DNA from: Linum tenue
Taxonomy: Eukaryota > Streptophyta > Magnoliopsida > Malpighiales > Linaceae
Reading direction: 5' to 3'
NCBI GenBank assembly: GCA_946122785.1
Contig: CAMGYJ010000002.1
Span: forward strand, 40,760,495-40,824,494
Length of the DNA: 64,000 nt
Below the pieces are notes generated by a model. That model did not search any database. It was not told the origin of the DNA and saw only the letters and a list, made by a program, of their open reading frames with translations. The stretch's first letter is position 1, and every line of letters begins with the position of its first letter. The translations under genes were made by a program, and so were the position numbers. Of this stretch, positions 50,531 to 61,805 are shown one piece after another.

Positions 50531-50607
50531 GATAGCAGAGAGATACTGAGAAATAGAGATGAGGTGAGGAAAAAAAAATTATGGATCGTTCTAGCTGATC
50601 TTTGCTA

Positions 50608-50619
50608 GCTCTGATACCA
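50608..50619 (-). other. Primer binding site of copia H
   Basis: Minus TGGTATCAGAGC, directly after the LTR; a full match to the tRNA-iMet 3' end complement. Confidence 0.92.
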
Positions 50620-50822
50620 TGTGAGATATTGATATGAATGGAAAAGCGTGAGTTCATTGATTGAGATGTAGGTCTCTTATACAGATTACAGGAGGGATTG
50701 ATGGAGGTTTGTTACAAGTGGTTGCAGGAAATTAGCTACCACTACTTTACAGCTCGTGGACTACGGGAAGATTAGTTACAGGTGGAGAAGTGGTCAAATA
50801 AGTTCCTTCTTTATCTCCAACA
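50620..50822 (-). repeat. 5' LTR of copia H
   Basis: 203 bp, TGTGAG to CCAACA on plus. Followed by target duplicate CTGGA. Confidence 0.92.
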
Positions 50823-52525
50823 CTGGATACAAGGCTCGTGGCAAAGCTATCAATGCGCTTTTCTCCGGAGAGGTTAAAGGTCTTCCTAATAAGCTGCTTG
50901 TTGGTGAAAGCTTCATGTTATCAAGGGAAAAATATTAAGCCTTGCTGTCTTTGATTCAGACACTGCAACACTGACTACTAATCTGGGATCAATCAATTCG
51001 ATGGCGTTTTCCGGCCCTACTTCACCAGAGCACCCCACTGCAACTCCTTTTGCTGATGCAGCTTTAGCACAAGCTTCTTCCTCAGCCTCACAACTCGCAT
51101 ATGAGGAAGTTACAAGTACCTATGTGCTTTCTGCTCTTACAGAAGTCTCTAGAACAAGCATGGATAGTAGACATTGGCGCTACTGATCAGGTGGCTTGTA
51201 CATTAGATATGTTTGATTCCACTTTACTTGTTTCTAATTCTTTTGTAACTTTACCTAATGGTTCATAAGCAAAATTTACTCACATTGGGACTGTTATTAT
51301 GAAAAACAACCTAAAAAAATCTAATGTTTTGCTAATTCCTACCTTCACATTCAACTTGTTGTCTGTTAGCAAGTTAACATATCATCACAAGTGTGCATTG
51401 ACATTTCTTTCTAATTAATGTTTTACTCATGATTTGTATAGCTGATCAGAATTCTGGACTCTACTATTTTCAACATGGAAATGTCGAATCCTCCACATCT
51501 ATCCCTCATTTACTCTGTTTTGCATATACTACTGATAAAGATTCATTCGATTTGTGGCATTATAGGTTAGGGCATGCATCTAGTCCTAGAATAAAGGGTA
51601 TGAAAGCTAATTCTATTCCTACAAGTGTGAATGACCATTTTCACTGTAAGGTGTCCTCTTGCTAAACAAAAGAGGCTACCCTTTGTATCCATCACTTTTG
51701 TGAGTAAGTTTCCATTTGAGTTAGTCCATTGTGATGTATGGGGTCCTTATAAGGAACCTACTATTGATGGTCATTGTTATTTTTTTTGCAATTGCGGATG
51801 ATTGTACTCGTACTATATGGGTGTACTTGATGAAGCATAAATATGAAACTAGGGATTTTCTTGTTCATTTATGTTAAAGTTATACCAACTAATAATGCAC
51901 AAGAGTTTAACATGCCTAGTTTTTTTGCTTCCAAGGGTATTATCCACCAAACCTCATGTGTTCAAACTTGACACCAAGATGGTCGAGTCGAAAGAAAGTT
52001 ACAGCATATCATACAAGTAGCTAGAGCTCTCTTTTTTCAAGATACATTACCTTCAAAATTCAGGGGACATGTAGTTTTTCATGCTACCCATCTTATAAAT
52101 CGTCTTCCTTCTCCTCTTACCAAAGATACATCCCCTTTATGCCTTCTTATTGGTTCTTCCCAATACTTAGGACATCTAAAAGTATTCGATTGTCTAGCTT
52201 ATGCTAGCATACACTAAGCCACAATAGGCCAAAGTTTGAACCCAGAGCAACCCCTTGTCTTTTCTGGGTTATCCCTTTGGCACTAAGGGCTGTAAACTTC
52301 TAGATATTTTGAGTTTAGGGATGCGGTTTTTCATGAAAATATCTTCTCATACAAAACTATTTCTTCATTTTCTTATTCTAAATTTTCATTTCCAAATCTA
52401 GACATTGTCACAGAACAACCCATTTCTTCATCATTGTCTAACCCTTCTGTTTCCCAACCACCTGTCTTAAATCAGCCCCAAATACCCGAGATTAATGGAC
52501 CAACTAACCCTGCCAGGCCTAATAG
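50823..52525 (+). pseudogene. Protease and integrase remnant of copia element I
   Basis: Gag resumes as YKARGKAINALFSGEVKGLP. The protease is at about 51160-51240 (AWIVDIGATDQVACTLDMF; Ser/Thr of the active site read as Ile). The gag-pre-integrase block is LWHYRLGHASSPRIKGM (about 51555), then CPLAKQKRLPF, VHCDVWGPYKEP (first Asp, about 51730) and DDCTRTIWVYLMKHK. The rest of the core is frameshifted (RVERKLQHI near 51990). A linker ends TNPARPN near 52523, where a hAT fragment starts. Heavily mutated. Confidence 0.75.
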
Positions 52526-53140
52526 TAGGGGTGGGAAGTGGGTAGGTTAGGTGGGTTTTGGTTTCAAATTGACCCACCCGCTTGCTAGCGAGTTGGAATA
52601 ATTGTGACCAACAATTCACCCACATTCTTCTGCGGGTCGGGTTGGGTGGGTGGCGGATGAGTGCGGTTGGGTCGTGGGTTAACCCGCAAAAGCGATTCTC
52701 CAACAAGCCATTAAGAAAGTTGTCTATAATTTATAATAAGCTCATAATAAATTACTAAGACTGTATCAATTTGAACACTTCTCACTTTGTATCAAGTGAA
52801 TTCATGTAGTATTTGCATAAAAAGTTTTACTACTCTATCAACAAATTGTGTAGAGAAAACTTACGCATTTTGTGATTTTGATAACATTAATAATTTAAAG
52901 TTTCCATCCCAATATTTAATGGATATTAACAATAATTTACATTGCAATATCCAATATCTAATGGATATTACACAACGCAGTAACTAATAATAGTAGTCAA
53001 AACAACATTTTTTTCATGTGAAAATAGAATGTGGGTAATTCGGGTGACCCTCAATCCACCCACCACACACCCACATAAGTGCAGGTGGGAGATTTATCAA
53101 TCCGCAATCCAACCCCATCAATCACTCATCGCTTGCAGGT
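52526..53140. mobile_element. hAT-like fragment with only its left end, in copia I
   Basis: It starts TAGGGGTGGGAA followed by GGGTAGG / GACCCACCCGC subterminal motifs, has an AT-rich centre and ends in motif-rich sequence (CCCACCCACATAAG, GCAGGTGGG). No inverted right end TTCCCACCCCTA is seen. On the far side copia I resumes in the middle of RT, so about 200 codons of RT are gone. Confidence 0.6.
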
Positions 53141-53908
53141 CGGGTTATTTGCTTACTGAATTTTTGTTGAATGATCATTTCATACAATCTAAGGCAGACC
53201 ATACTTTGTTTACCAAACAATCTAATGGCAGATTTCTTGCTTTGTTAGTGTATGTCGATGATATTATTCTTATGGTGGTGATTTAGGTGGCATGAAATCC
53301 ATCAAGTCTAAACTGGATGCCGCTTTTAAAATAATAGATTTAGGAAGTCTACACTATTTTCTTGGTCTTGGAATAGCTAGAAACTCTAATGGTTTGACTC
53401 TTTGTCAACGAAAGTTTGCTCTTGAGGTAACTGTAGACTCTGGCATCCTTGCTGGTAAGCCTGCACATTCCCCTTCAGAACCAAACACTCGCTTATCAAC
53501 TACATCTATTGAGATCCTTCTTGACCCTTCCCCTTATAGACGTTTAGCAGGGCGTTTGTTATACATTTGCACTACTAGACCTGATTTACAATATGTTGTA
53601 CATGCTTAACTCAATTTGTGGCCCATCCCACTGATCTTTATTAAAAATAACCCAGGAAAAGATTATTCTTTCCTGCCAAATCTGACCTGCATTTACTTGC
53701 TTTTTCAGACTCTTACTGGGATGGTTATCAAGATATCTACTACTGGTTTTTGCGTGTTTATGGGTTAATGCCTTATTTCTTGGAGACTAAAGAAACAAGG
53801 TATTGTAAGTAGATCTTCAGCAAAATACAGAGCTATGGTACATTTGTCTTGAGAGTTACAATGGTTAAGCTATTTGTTTTCTGACTTAGATGTTTCGTTT
53901 CAAGCTCC
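53141..53908 (+). pseudogene. RT and RNase H remnant of copia element I
   Basis: IQSKADHTLFTKQSNG and catalytic YVDDIIL (about 53250) are followed by a frameshift, then IKSKLDAAFKIIDLGSLHYFLGLGIAR, YRRLAGRLLYICTTRPDLQYVVH, ISWRLKKQGIVSRSSAKYRAM and LQWLSYLF. It stops at a T-rich site where the LINE is inserted. It continues at 59530. Confidence 0.75.
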
Positions 53909-53934
53909 ATTTTTTTTACATAGGTAGGTCGTTA

Positions 53935-55979
53935 ATAGATATGGAATTACAAAGAGTTGAAAAGTAAAAAGAGGTATTCATCCAAGTGTCGATCCACCGA
54001 TTCAAGAGCCTTTTTCGCCATGCAATGGGAAGTCTTGTTAGTTCTACGAGGAGAAAAAACAAAGAATAACCGAGAAAGAGGACTTCATCAAACATACTTC
54101 CTCAAGGATCACGCCGCCACGGTCATGCTGAACATCATTCTCCAAGACTCGTCAGATCACTAGTTGTGAATCACCACAGAAACAAACAGAGGAGACACCC
54201 CGAGTTAAGCACCAATCCATGGCATTTCGCAAGGCTAACAATTCCATTAAGAAAGGGTCTGATATAACTTCATAATACTTACCGTAGGCATAGACTATCG
54301 AATCCGAAGACGAAAAGCCAACAACCCCAATACTGCCCCCTTGAGCTCTCTACGTGGCGCTATCAAATCGGATCAAGAGCCCTCCAAGAAGACAGGTTTG
54401 GGAGAGAGTAGAGCGAGGAAGTCGGCCAACAATATTCGTCCCTAGATTGCCTGATGTCGTGGCTGTCACCCACTCGTCCCTCTGTTGGATGAACTACCTG
54501 TGAAGCACCCTTGGTAAGTATTGAATGCGATCATAGCACGACCAGCAGCGGCCCTTCCAAACGCGCCATGAGAGGAAGACCAGTTCCGCCATCTCCACCT
54601 TGGTCATCTCCAACCCAGTAAAAATATGAGTCCAAGCCAAATCAGTAGGCATATGCGCAAGAACCACCCGAATGTGCTCCTTCCCAGCTAGTCGCCAAAC
54701 TTCCCGAGGCACCCTGCAGTCAAACAAACATTGAGAGATGGATTCACTATCAGCCGTGCACACAGGGTATAAGTTAGAGGGACTCGAATACTTATACTGC
54801 ATAACATCCAAACAAAGCATAAATCCCCTCACAACCCTCCATAGAAAGAACTTTAGTTTAGGTGGGATAGGCAAACTCCAGAGTGTTTTCCAGAATTTAT
54901 TATCCAAATGCAAGGGAAGAGAAGCAAACATCGATGCTCGTTCATCCGAGAGGAGGTGATAGCTTGTCTTCACAGAATAAGCCCCTATATTCGAGTAATG
55001 CCAAATTAATGTATCATGCTGAGTTGTAGTTGGTAAGGGAATATACAAAATCCACTTTACACTATCACTGGTGAAATATGTGCGAAGGAGATCAGTATTC
55101 CAAGAGTGAGTTAAAGGATGGATTAGGGATGCAACAAAAGGATTATCAAGCCTAACTCTAGGAAAAAGAGAAGGGGAAGAAGGTGGGGAGGTGGGCAACC
55201 ATGGGTCTCCCAGAATTAAAATTGCTCAACCACACCCAACTTGCCAGCGGAGTCCTTTTTGGAGAAGATTACGACCTTCAATGACTCCTTGCCACACCCA
55301 TGAAGGGCGAGTACTCATCGAGGCATTGAGGAAATCACAATGGGGATGGTAACGAGCCTTGTACATCCGGGCTAGAGTTGAATTGGGAGATTGAAGAACC
55401 TTCCATGCCTGTTTAGCGAACACTGATATATTGAATAGATCAAAATCTCTAAATCCTAGCCCATCACGAAATTTACTCACACGGAGGGCCGACGAGGATA
55501 TCCAATGCATCCCTTTATCCTTATCTTGACCAGCCCACTAAAACCTTGAGAGCTGGCCATTCATTCGACGGTAGGATGTAGATGATAATCTGAAAGATAG
55601 CATTGCATACACTGGAGTTGCAGAGCCTACAACTTTGATGACCACCTCTTTGGCTGCCAACGAGAGGGCCTTTGATTTCCAGTTCTAATGCGACGAGCAA
55701 GAGCATCTTCAATGAATAAGAAGGTCTGTACTTTGGATCTCTGATTCGGGCAGGCAGACCTAGGTATTTGTAAAGCTCTCCTATTGAATCCACTCCCAAG
55801 ATAGCTACCAAGTCGAGTGCTTCCAGAGCTAAGACATTGTAGCTGAAGCAGACTTTAGATTTCTGCAGGTTTATTTTTTGGCCACTTGCAGTCTCATATA
55901 AGGAGAGGAGTTGCACAAGTTGGGAGCATTCATTTGAGGAAGCTCGCAAAAACATATAGTTATAATCAGCAAATAACAA
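53935..55979 (-). pseudogene. LINE ORF2, RT end, zf-RVT and RNase H
   Basis: Minus order: SHLLFAD-Y-NYMFLRAS (55985-55940), where the second catalytic Asp of FADD is Tyr; QKINLQKSKVCFSYNV; YKYLGLP; WISSSALRVSKFRDGLGFRD; WKVLQSPNSTLARMYKARY. The zf-RVT region follows: IWHYSNIGAYSVKTSYHLL, FWKTLWSLPIPPKLKFFLWR and CLFDCRVPREVWRLAG. RNase H is GSIGVVGFSSSDSIVYAYGKYYEV and LMELLALRNAMDWCLTRG, ending with FAMAKKALESVDR-type sequence near 54000. Several frameshifts and stops. Confidence 0.75.
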
Positions 55980-56005
55980 ATGAGAGGTAAGAGGAGCAAG
56001 GAGAT

Positions 56006-56064
56006 GAATTTTCAGTCCATGTAATTGACCCGAGGAATTTTCAGTCCATGAATTTTCAGTTCAT
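56006..56064. repeat. Filler-like triplication next to the hAT fragment
   Basis: GAATTTTCAGTCCATG occurs at 56006-56021 and 56035-56050, and a decayed AATTTTCAGTTCAT at 56051-56064. Only the first copy belongs to the LINE coding sequence. Confidence 0.75.
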
Positions 56065-56543
56065 TCTTAATACGGTTCAAAGCATCTTATGCTAAAACAT
56101 CCATTAATCCATAAGATGGAATACAATGTAATCCAAATCATTATTATCTTAATATAATACATCTACTAAGTAATAACTAACTAACATTATCGTGTTAATG
56201 CGAGGGGAAAAATGAAAGAGTGAAGGGAGAGTTGAGAAAAATGAATTAAGTTTTGATTTGGGTGGCCACCCAATTACATTTATACTAATTATTTTCTTAA
56301 GTTACCCTCACTATTATTGATTGGTTACAATTTAATCATTGAATTTTTTATATGCAAAAAAGTGTTCTTGATGGGGCGGGTATGGGTATGGGTATGGGAC
56401 GGGGAGGCTAAAATCATACTCGCCACATACCCATCAAACATTTTGCGGGTTTTACCCATACCAGGTCAAAGCAGGGATTCCCCGCGTTGACTGGGTCGGG
56501 GGCGGTCGGATACCCGCGGTCATGGGTTTGACTGTCATCCCTA
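56051..56543. mobile_element. hAT-like fragment with only its right end, in the LINE RT
   Basis: The right end CATCCCTA (TAGGGATGACAG on minus) is preceded by GGGTCGGGGGCGG / TACCCGCGG subterminal motifs and GGGTATGGG repeats. The left part is AT-rich and has no matching TIR. The LINE segment between KAYD (56545) and GQLHGLKIH (56030) is missing, about 130 codons. Confidence 0.6.
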
Positions 56544-58196
56544 ATCATAAGCTTTTTCCATATCCAGCTTCAATGCCATCCATTTTTCCCTTCCTTGAGT
56601 TTTTGTTTTCAGGAAATGCATAACCTCTTGAGCGATAAGAACGTTGTCCGATATGTCCTGGCCTTTGACAAAACCATTCTGAGATTCACTAACCACTGAA
56701 GGAAGAACTTGACTCAAATGAGAAGATAAGACCTTAGAGATTATCTTATAAAAGACTTGGAAAAGTCATATTGGCCTCATCTACTTCATCAATTCTTCAT
56801 TGGGACCTTAGGAATCAAGGTAATCAACGTATGATTGAAGTTATGTAAAAGCCTACCCGACCTGAAAAAGGATGAAGCAGCCACACAAACTGAGTTTCCA
56901 ATGATGTCCAATAAGCCTGATAAAACGCAGCAGTTAAACCATCCGAGCCCGGGGCTTGAGTTGCTCCAATATTGAAGGCAACCTATTTAATCTTCTCTCT
57001 GGAAACTGGGGATGTGAGGAAGTTGTTTTGTTCAAAGCTAACATTCCTGGGAGACCAAGGGCTGTCGCTAGGAAATGGAATGAGTTGCCATTAGAGGAAA
57101 ATAGAAGCTGGAAATAGCCAACTGAAACAGTGTCTTTAGCAGCGTCCTCAATATGAATCATTCCTTAATCATCTCGAATTAGTTCAATAGTGTTTTGCCT
57201 CCGTCTCCGAGCGGCCGTTCGGTGGAAGTAATTGGTATAAGCATCCCCTTCTTGCAACAAGCTATTTCTGGACTTTTGCTTCCAATATACCTCTTCTTGC
57301 TGGTATGCAGTAGCTAGTTGGGATTCCAGCCCTTGAATGGTAGCCCAATCAATTGGAACTTGATCCCATTCAGTCTCAATGGCCAGTCAGAGTTCTCTAA
57401 TTTGTCTTGCTAAATTTTAAGTACCTAGTCGCGCCCAGTCAACAAGATGGTGAGGCGTTGCCTTCAGTATAGAAAATAGTTGAAACTGTGGCGTACCAAC
57501 TACCACAGTTTGTCATTTCCGCAGGACAATGGCTCTCACATCATTGTTGGAGCACCACCGCTTATCGAATTGAAATCTTGGTTTTCCTTTACCTGAGCCA
57601 GGCACCAGCTGCAAGAGTATCATCCGGTGGTCAGAACCAAGAACTGAAAGGTGGGAAACCTGCACATTTGACCAAGCTTCTAACATTAGTTCAGAGGCTA
57701 AACCACATAGAATGTATGGAAATCTCCAACACAGAGAATGTAGGGGGGCGGCCACCCTGTTTCTCCGAAGCAAAAAGTATGCAATTAAAGTCCCCAAGAA
57801 CAAGAACAAGGAGATCACACGACGAAATCAAATTTACGAGTGCATTAAACTGCGAACAACTGATATGTACATCATAGCTTAACTGGACAAAGAAAATAGC
57901 AACATGACCCCACACTATGTGTTGAACCTCAACAAACAAGAAGAATTTAGCTTCACCTAGCACACGACATTGGACTTTTGGGGAACAAGCAACTACAAGG
58001 CCCCCGACCCTCCCAATAGGAGATACACAACGAACTACTACATACCCTAGTCGACACAATTTATTATTCACATAATCATCATGTTTAGTTTCACTTAGAC
58101 AAATCATGGATGGATAAAATCAGCAAATCGCTCCAAAGAGGGTTGGAATTGTCAGGGGGAGCCTAGTCCCCGAAAATTCCAGGCGAGAATGTTCAT
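56544..58196 (-). pseudogene. LINE ORF2, endonuclease and RT N-terminal part
   Basis: Starts on minus at 58196 with MNILAWNFRGLGSP. Endonuclease blocks: ICLSETKHDD, VGGLVVACS, VLGDFNCIL and GGRPP. RT follows with PGPDGL-type sequence near 56945, FYKIISKVLSSHLSQVLP, VSESQNGFVKGQDISDNVLIAQE and KTQGREKWMALKLDMEKAYD (ending about 56550). Interrupted by stops, frameshifts and then the hAT fragment. Confidence 0.75.
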
Positions 58197-59286
58197 TTCG
58201 GGGGGATGAGACCAGTCAGGGTTGGTTGCCACCCCCACATTTGCATTATCATGTCCCGCCGAGTGCGGATTCACCTCCAGCTTTTGCTTTTTTGGGTCTA
58301 GACTGTCAGCCATCAAGTCCATCATTTCGATCCTACCACGAGCGAGGTTCAGCTTAGCAGCATCCCCATCCTCGGGAGAGTTCCTAGAACACAACATCAA
58401 ACTACCATGATTGCGGCAGTACCCGACATAGGACTTTTCCTTGTAGTATCTGCAGAAGATGATGTTGCTCTCGAAGCGGCCACCAGGAGGAGAGCGAGGA
58501 GAGCCCCCTTCTATGTTGGGGAGATGGCTGGTCCTTCACTTGTCGTACCCAAGTAAGGCTTCTCCGCTCAAGAAAATTCCTTTCATTGACTTTGGGGCCA
58601 GACTTGTTGGAGACTAGGTGACGGTTGTAAGGGGTAACCGTGCCTGCCAGCTCTTCTCGACGGAAACACTGCTATCCAATGTGACCAAGAATCCCGCTTA
58701 AGTAGCATAATTGGGAGAGTTTTTCGTATTTCATAGCGGCGGTGAACTCTCCTTTCCCTACCTTCTCATGAGAAGCCGAGACTGAAACAGGAAGGGGGAA
58801 GCGTGAGTCAATCCAAACCCTAGCACGCAGCTTGATCTCCGCCGTCCCATCAGCACGGTTAACCGTCGCAAGGTATGTCTTCCCCAAGAACCCCCCAAGA
58901 AGAGTTCCCACCCGCCTCGAACAACAACCAGTGGGAACTCCCCTGAATTGGAGGGTGAGGGGGACTCACCACATATGCTCTGCAATTTTCGGAGAAACCG
59001 TCACCCAGGAAGCCAAGTTCACCAAGTACTTAGGCAGAACCCAAGGCGTCATCCGGAGGACCTGATTCATATCCTCTTCATTGGGGAAGACAACCTGTAA
59101 CAGCCCTTCATCCGCCGGGAGGAGAGAGATCAGTCCAGTAAAGTTCTAAAGTCTCCCCAAGGTGCTTTGGAGATGGCGAATGGGGGGCGACGGACCAACG
59201 ATTTTCTACAACAGAGAAAGTTCGTTACACTCAGCGCCAGGAGCGACATCGGCATCTCCAAACACCACCACATTTTCAGCAGCCAT
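58197..59286 (-). pseudogene. LINE ORF1 (DUF4283 and zinc knuckle)
   Basis: Minus from 59286 (MAAENVVVFGDADVAPG). The DUF4283-type domain shows LLQVVFPNEEDMNQVLRMTPWVLP and VPLTLQFRGVP, then KTYLATVNRADG and LRARVWIDSRFPLPVSVS. The knuckle reads LCYLSGILGHIG, with Cys replaced by Ser and a stop before QCFRREEL. The C-terminal stretch (DSLDPKKQKLEVNPHSAG) runs without a stop into the ORF2 start MNILAWN in the same frame, so the usual separation of the ORFs is lost here. ORF1 would bind LINE RNA. Confidence 0.7.
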
Positions 59287-59516
59287 AGCGATTGCAGTTG
59301 AGGAGCACAGAGACTCACTTTTGCAAAATCGGGAGCAAGGAGACAAAGGATGGAGAATCAAGAGTTAGGGAGGCTCAGGCCACAGTGAGGGCTTTAAAAG
59401 CCCCATGGAATCGAAGGCCATTTTCGGCGACGCACTATGGTGGAGTGGCCGGTTACGCCTTGTCGCACTACAGCGATGTCCTCGCTCCCACTACCCACGA
59501 CATAGTAGAACTTGGG

Positions 59517-59800
59517 ATTTTTTAGGTTGGTCGTTGGGCTTCCAAGGCTATTAATATTGTGATAACACTTCGGCAATTCGTATTGTAGAAAATCCAGTTG
59601 CACATGAAAGAACGAAGCACATATAGATCAATTGTCTCCTAATCCGAGAGAAAATAGCTCACAAGCTGTTCAAAGTCTTCCATATCAGTACTGAAAACCA
59701 AATCCCAGACATACTGACCAAATCCCTATCAATAAATAGGTTCTAGGAGCTTAATGTCAAGTTGGGCATGTGTAACATGGGTAGTTAATTTAATTTGTAG
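59517..59800 (+). pseudogene. End of RNase H of copia element I
   Basis: CDNTSAIRIVENPVAHERTKHI is followed by DCHLIREKIAHKLFKVFHIS and DILTKSLS, then ELNVKLGM: the usual C-terminus of a copia RNase H. About 35 bases before CDN do not fit the protein and may be left from the LINE insertion. Confidence 0.75.
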
Positions 59801-60542
59801 TGTTGGTACTGTAGTGATAATTTGGTCAGATGTATAAAAGACAACTTCCAGTGTACAGATTTCACTTAACACATTTATGACAAAATACAGATGAATTTTC
59901 TCTTCCGCAATCTCTGAATCTGGCACTTAATCCCGTAATCACCGCTCTAAAATAGTCCATGTCTTTGTTCATCCATTTTTGGTTTTAGAGTTTTCGCAGA
60001 AGCAAAAGCAAGTTCTAGCAAGGCAGTTAATCTGCAACCGAGTCAGGTTGAATTACGATTCCAGAACAAGAGGGTCAGGTATATATTCCAATTAACCATA
60101 GTCGTCAGGGAAGGAAGAGTAGTTTATAAGTTCCGGCGAGTGAAATATGGTTCGTTTAGTTTAATTCGTTTGGTTCAGATGGAATTTTTATTAATATTTT
60201 TAGTGGCATGGATGGCTGATTAGGCCAAGTTAATATAAGTTAAATTTTGAATGCAAATGACCAGAATGATCATTTTGTTATTCGTTCATACATGTTTTAC
60301 CGAAACATACAAAACTAAAATTTAATAACGGTTTTATAACAAGTGGTAAGTTGCCTGACGGTTTATGATAATATCCCATAATTCCCAACTAGCAGTGTAG
60401 CACCGGGAGAAAATGTGGGAGAGGAATGAAGGATTGTGTTTCTCAGTGGCTTCCTTCACTAATTTCTGGAGGAACCGGGATGGAGAAGAAGGAAACACGA
60501 CGGTCGGCAATCAGATCAAAGGCCAGATCTGAGGAGCCCTTC
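59801..60542 (+). other. Possible 3' LTR start of copia I and unassigned sequence
   Basis: TGTTGGTACTG at 59801 follows the pol end, and TATAAAAG is at 59833. This could be the start of the 3' LTR of copia I, but no second copy is in the window. The rest to 60542 has no recognisable coding sequence or repeat. Confidence 0.35.
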
Positions 60543-60659
60543 TAGTGTGCTCTATAGCACCCATGCTATAAAAAACAAAACAAAAAGGTGACCTGTTGAG
60601 GAGGTAACCCACTAAATGACTGGTCCCACATCATTAATGGCAATCTTGTAAATAATGAA

Positions 60660-61705
60660 TCAATGTATACAAGTGTAGGTACAAATTAGAGTTGTACCAT
60701 ATAGTATAGGTACAAGTTTCAGCTGTACCATTGAAGAATTTGTTTCACAAAGTGTAGGTACAACTTAAAGTTGTACCATTAGTATAGGTACAATTTTTAG
60801 TTGTACCATAAAGGGATTTGTTAGAAAGTGTAGGTACAACTTAAAGTTGTACCATGGTATAGGTACAAGTTCGGGTTGTACCATAAAAGAATTTTGAGAA
60901 AGTGTAGGTACAACTTAAGGTTGTACCATTAGTATAGGTACAATTTTTAGTTGTACCATAAAGGGATTTGTTAGAAAGTGTAGGTACAACTTAAAGTTGT
61001 ACCATGGTATAGGTACAAGTTCGGGTTGTACCATAAAAGAATTTTGAGAAAGTGTAGGTACAACTTAAGGTTGTACCATTAGTATAGGTACAATTTTTAG
61101 TTGTACCATAAGGGATTTGTTAGAAAGTGTAGGTACAACTTAAAGTTGTACCATGGTATAGGTACAAGTTTGGGTGTACCATAGAAGGATTTTTAGGAAG
61201 TGTAGGTACAACTTAAAGTTGTACCATGGTATAGGTACAAGTTTAGGTTGTACCATAGAAGGATTTTGAGAAAGTGTAGGTACAACTTAAGGTTGTACCA
61301 TTAGTATAGGTACAATTTTGAGTTGTACCATAAAGAGATTTATTAGAAAGTGTAGGTACAATTTAAAGTTGTACCATTAGTATAGGTACAATTTTGAGTT
61401 GTACCATAAAAGGATTTGTTAGAAAGTGTAGGTACAACTTAAAGTTGTACCATTGTATAGGTACAAGTTTGGGTTGTACCATAAAAGAATTTTGAGAAAG
61501 TGTAGGTACAACTTAAGGTTGTACCATTAGTATAGGTACAATTTTTAGTTGTACCATAAAGGGATTTGTTAGAAAGTGTAGGTACAACTTAATGTTGTAC
61601 CATGGTATAGGTACAAGTTTGAGTTGTACCATAGAAGGATTTGGAGAAAGTGTAGGTACAACTAAAAGTTGTACCATTAGTATAGGTACAATTTTGGGAA
61701 ATGGA
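60660..61705. repeat. Palindromic minisatellite, about 27 GGTACAA...TTGTACC units
   Basis: Each unit is AGGTACAACTT, one to three bases, then AAGTTGTACC, so a single strand can fold on itself. Units alternate between spacers of about 14 and 27 bases (CATTAGTAT, CATAAAAGAATTTTGAGAAAGTGT). A higher-order repeat of about 150 bp is visible, starting near 60829, 60979 and 61128. Confidence 0.9.
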
Positions 61706-61805
61706 AAATTAAAATGCAAGTTAAAATGCAAGTTAATAATTATTCCAAATTAATAATTATTCCCCCTCTAATTAGTTCCAAAAAAAAAAAGGGAAATGGA
61801 AAATT

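Larger units (their letters stand above)
46102..50822 (-). mobile_element. Element H: Ty1/copia element of Ale/Retrofit type
   Basis: 203-bp LTRs (46102-46304 and 50620-50822) differ at one base. Target duplicate CTGGA at 46097-46101 and 50823-50827. A perfect 12-base tRNA-iMet primer site and a single gag-pol frame of about 1430 codons interrupted by three stops. Inserted in copia I between gag codons for YPPG and YKARG. Short LTR, single ORF and RT sequence suit the Ale/Retrofit lineage. Confidence 0.92.
53934..59516 (-). mobile_element. L1-type LINE with RNase H, minus strand
   Basis: ORF1 (DUF4283-like plus zinc knuckle) and ORF2 (endonuclease, RT, zf-RVT, RNase H) in order on minus. The near-direct flanks, a T-rich run followed by AGGT-GGTCGTT at 53909-53933 and 59517-59535, look like an imperfect target-site duplication. 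The LINE splits the RNase H region of copia I. A hAT fragment and a deletion lie in its RT. It is inactive. Confidence 0.75.

Noticed and set aside
60660..61705. CRISPR-like array of regular repeats
   Set aside because: The spacers are also repeated, the repeats are palindromic minisatellite units, there are no cas genes, and the DNA is plant.
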